Source: Streptomyces malaysiensis subsp. samsunensis (GTDB taxonomy: Bacteria > Actinomycetota > Actinomycetes > Streptomycetales > Streptomycetaceae). From it: a stretch of DNA of 64,000 bases. This document shows positions 62,045 through 64,000 of the stretch, piece by piece (the first letter of the stretch is position 1; each line of letters opens with the position of its first letter). The position numbers were made by a program, and so were the translations under genes. The notes below the pieces were generated by a model, which saw only the letters and a list, made by a program, of their open reading frames with translations, had not been told where the DNA came from and ran no database searches. The DNA lies in the NCBI RefSeq assembly GCF_024519315.1, contig NZ_JANIIC010000039.1, positions 40,488 through 104,487 on the forward strand. Reading direction: 5' to 3'.

Positions 62045-63502
62045 TCAGAACGGGAACTGGCTCCGGCCGTGCTGGATGGAGATCCACTTGGTGGTGGTGA
62101 AGTCCTCGATCATCGACTCCCCGTTGAGCCGACCGAGACCGGAGTGCTTCTCGCCGCCGAACGGCACGATCGGCTCGTCGTGGACCGTGCTGTCGTTCAC
62201 ATGGATCATGCCGGTGTGGACCCGCTGGGCGAACCGCACCCCGCGCTCGATGTCGCTGGTGTGCACGGCGCCGCTGAGCCCGTAGTCCGTGTCATTGGCG
62301 ATCCGCACGGCCTCGTCGTCGCCGTCGAACGGAATCAGCGTCACCACCGGGCCGAAGACCTCCTGGCCGAGGATCGCCGACCCCTCCGGGACCCCGCTGA
62401 GCACGGTCGGCCCCATCAGGCTGCCCTCGGTGCGCCCCCGGACCAGCGCGGTGGCGCCCTCGGCGATCGTCTGGTCGACGAGCTGGGCGATCGCCTCGGC
62501 CTGGCCCTCGTTGATCAGCGGGCCGATATGGGTGGCGGGGTCGCCCGGGTCGCCCACCTTCAGCGTCTCCACCTTGGCCACGAACCTCTCGGTGAACTCC
62601 CGCTCGATCGCCCGGTCCACCAGCACCCGGTTGGCCGCCATGCAGACCTGCCCCTGGTGGACGAAGCGGCTGAAGACGGCCGCGTCCACCGCGTAGTCCA
62701 GATCGGCGTCGTCGAGCACGACCAGCGCGCTGTTGCCGCCCAGCTCCAGGACCGTGCGCTTGAAGTGGGAGGCGGCCACGGTGGCGACGTGCCGGCCGAC
62801 CTTGTCGGAGCCGGTGAAGGAGAGCACCTTCGGTGTGGGGTGCTCGATCAGGGCGTCGCCGATCTCCGCGATGTCGGTGATCACGACATTGAGCAGCCCG
62901 GCGGGCAGCCCGGCCTCCTCGAAGATCTTGGCGACCAGGCCGCCGCCGCAGACCGGGGTGTTCTGGTGGGGCTTGAGGACGACGGCGTTGCCGAGCGCCA
63001 GCGCGGGGGCGACCGACTTCAGCGACAGCAGGAACGGGAAGTTGAACGGGCTGATCACGCCCACCACGCCCACCGGCAGCCGGTAGAGGCGGTTCTCCTT
63101 GCCGTCGACCGGCGACGGCAGGATGCGGCCCTCGGGCCGCAGCGCCAGGTGGATCGCCTCGCGCAGGAACTCCTTGGCGAGATGCAGCTCGAAACCCGCC
63201 TTCACATGGGTGCCGCCGCACTCCGCGATGATCGTCTCGGTGAGCTCCTTCTCACGGTCCTCGATGATCCGCAGCACCCGCTCGAAGACCGCCCGCCGGG
63301 CATAGGGGTTGGAGCCGCCCCACTCCGGCTGCGCCCGCTCGGCCGCCCGGTAGGCCAGGTCCACCTCCTCGACGGTCGCCACGGTGATGGAGGCCAGCTT
63401 CTCCCCGTTGTAGGGGTTGAAGTCGACGATGTCCCAGGAACCGCTTCCGCCGCGCCACTCGCCGTCGATGAACTGAAGGGCCAACTCGGAGAAGTAGGAC
63501 AT
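62045..63502 (-). CDS. Aldehyde dehydrogenase (benzaldehyde/vanillin type)
   Basis: 485 residues. NAD-binding motif SFTGSDKVGRHV, catalytic Glu in TVLELGGNSALVVLDDADL and catalytic Cys in HQGQVCMAANRVLVDRAI; FGPVVTLIPF and EKHSGLGRLNGE complete the pattern. The pair GG-x-HVKAGFEL resembles aromatic aldehyde dehydrogenases. No degradation operon surrounds it, so it is likely a detoxification enzyme. The region 63503-63593 contains TGACGTCA-like words that may be regulatory. Confidence 0.95.
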   Translation of the reverse strand: MSYFSELALQFIDGEWRGGSGSWDIVDFNPYNGEKLASITVATVEEVDLAYRAAERAQPEWGGSNPYARRAVFERVLRIIEDREKELTETIIAECGGTHVKAGFELHLAKEFLREAIHLALRPEGRILPSPVDGKENRLYRLPVGVVGVISPFNFPFLLSLKSVAPALALGNAVVLKPHQNTPVCGGGLVAKIFEEAGLPAGLLNVVITDIAEIGDALIEHPTPKVLSFTGSDKVGRHVATVAASHFKRTVLELGGNSALVVLDDADLDYAVDAAVFSRFVHQGQVCMAANRVLVDRAIEREFTERFVAKVETLKVGDPGDPATHIGPLINEGQAEAIAQLVDQTIAEGATALVRGRTEGSLMGPTVLSGVPEGSAILGQEVFGPVVTLIPFDGDDEAVRIANDTDYGLSGAVHTSDIERGVRFAQRVHTGMIHVNDSTVHDEPIVPFGGEKHSGLGRLNGESMIEDFTTTKWISIQHGRSQFPF

Positions 63503-63593
63503 GTCATCCCTATCTGCTGGCCGCGGTGTCGATCACCGACGGCCGCGCACGTGTGGGGGGATATTCCTGACGTCACGTCATCCTACTGACGGG

Positions 63594-64000
63594 TCAATCC
63601 TCGTGAAGGAGCCCGTGGAGCAATTCCCGGCTGTCCCCGGGCGAGAGGCTGTCCGCGCTGAGCCGCTCCAACACCCGCTCGTACTGGGCGACTTCATCCC
63701 GCTTGTCGAGGTAGAGCGCGCTGGTGAGCTGCTCCAGATAGACGATGTCGGGCAGGTCGGACTCCGGGAAGCGCAGCCGGGTGAACGCCCCGCTCTCCCC
63801 CGCGTGCCCGCCGAAGGCGAACGGCATCACCTGGAGCGTCACGTTCTGCTGCTCGGAGACCGTGATCAGATGGCGCAGCTGGGCGGCCATCACACCGCGC
63901 CCGCCGTACGGGCGGTGCAGCGCGGCCTCGTCCAGCACCACATGGAACGCCGGGCCGCGCTCGGAGACCAGCAGCTTCTGCCGCTCCAGCCGCAGCGCCA
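63594..64000 (-). CDS. DUF5753 (XRE/Scr1-type) regulator, C-terminal part, cut by right edge
   Basis: The frame is open from 64000 to the stop at 63594 (about 135 residues visible). ALRLERQKLLVSERGPAFHMVLDEAALHRPYGG, HLITVSEQQNVTLQVMPFAFGGHAG and DIVYLEQLTSALYLDKRDEVAQYERVLERL are typical of the DUF5753 domain. The N-terminal helix-turn-helix is outside the window. No DUF397 partner is seen downstream. Confidence 0.9.
   Translation of the reverse strand, partial: ALRLERQKLLVSERGPAFHVVLDEAALHRPYGGRGVMAAQLRHLITVSEQQNVTLQVMPFAFGGHAGESGAFTRLRFPESDLPDIVYLEQLTSALYLDKRDEVAQYERVLERLSADSLSPGDSRELLHGLLHED

Overview
This is a high-GC actinomycete chromosome segment, almost certainly Streptomyces: strong third-position GC, GTG and GTGA/ATGA-coupled starts, Lsr2, DUF397/DUF5753 regulator families, TipA, and the gene order clpC - lsr2 - coaX/nadCB/panC - nuoD2 - folate cluster - ftsH - hpt - tilS - dacB - ppa - tipA, which is a conserved core neighbourhood in that genus. 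No rRNA, tRNA or CRISPR was seen.

Left flank (1-10.3 kb), accessory and decaying: a frameshifted DUF1016 nuclease, a secreted 5'-nucleotidase, an OleD-type macrolide glycosyltransferase with what looks like an antibiotic-responsive leader-peptide attenuator, a wrecked DUF397/DUF5753/ATP-binding regulator locus, a frameshifted PD-(D/E)XK-like gene with a tandem fragment of itself, and a large intact NACHT STAND NTPase between two low-complexity repeat tracts.

Core block 1 (10.3-22.7 kb), nearly all minus strand: clpC, lsr2, an ArgA-type acetyltransferase, a BlaI-type repressor, small membrane and hypothetical genes, and a translationally coupled cofactor operon (DUF2520 protein - panC - nadB - nadC - coaX) that joins pantothenate/CoA and NAD synthesis.

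Islet (22.87-26.0 kb): a lone TnpB element with intact RuvC residues and recognisable end hairpins, then two ArsR-type regulators, one with a palindromic operator shared with a divergent small gene. A NarL-type two-component system, a methyltransferase and a 460-bp nested inverted-repeat element precede an orphan nuoD.

Core block 2 (30.9-52.7 kb): coiled-coil membrane protein, OpuC-type compatible-solute ABC importer (binding protein and two permeases opposite the ATPase), Ag85-like esterase divergent from an MprF-like protein, folate genes (folP, NTF2-like, folB, folK, DUF3180; folE on the other strand after ftsH), hpt-tilS, a DUF2342 metalloprotease-like protein, dacB, ppa and a ThrE-type exporter.

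Right part (52.9-64 kb): DedA protein, tipA with its thiopeptide-type promoter, LysE-type exporter, glutamate decarboxylase, a protein with a possible degenerate caspase-like domain and collagen-like repeats, a DrrAB-type ABC exporter under twin palindromic operators beside a padR gene, a DinB protein, an aldehyde dehydrogenase and a DUF5753 regulator cut by the window edge.

The most notable new-looking element is the 9-codon leader peptide and hairpin in front of the macrolide glycosyltransferase (4282-4393).
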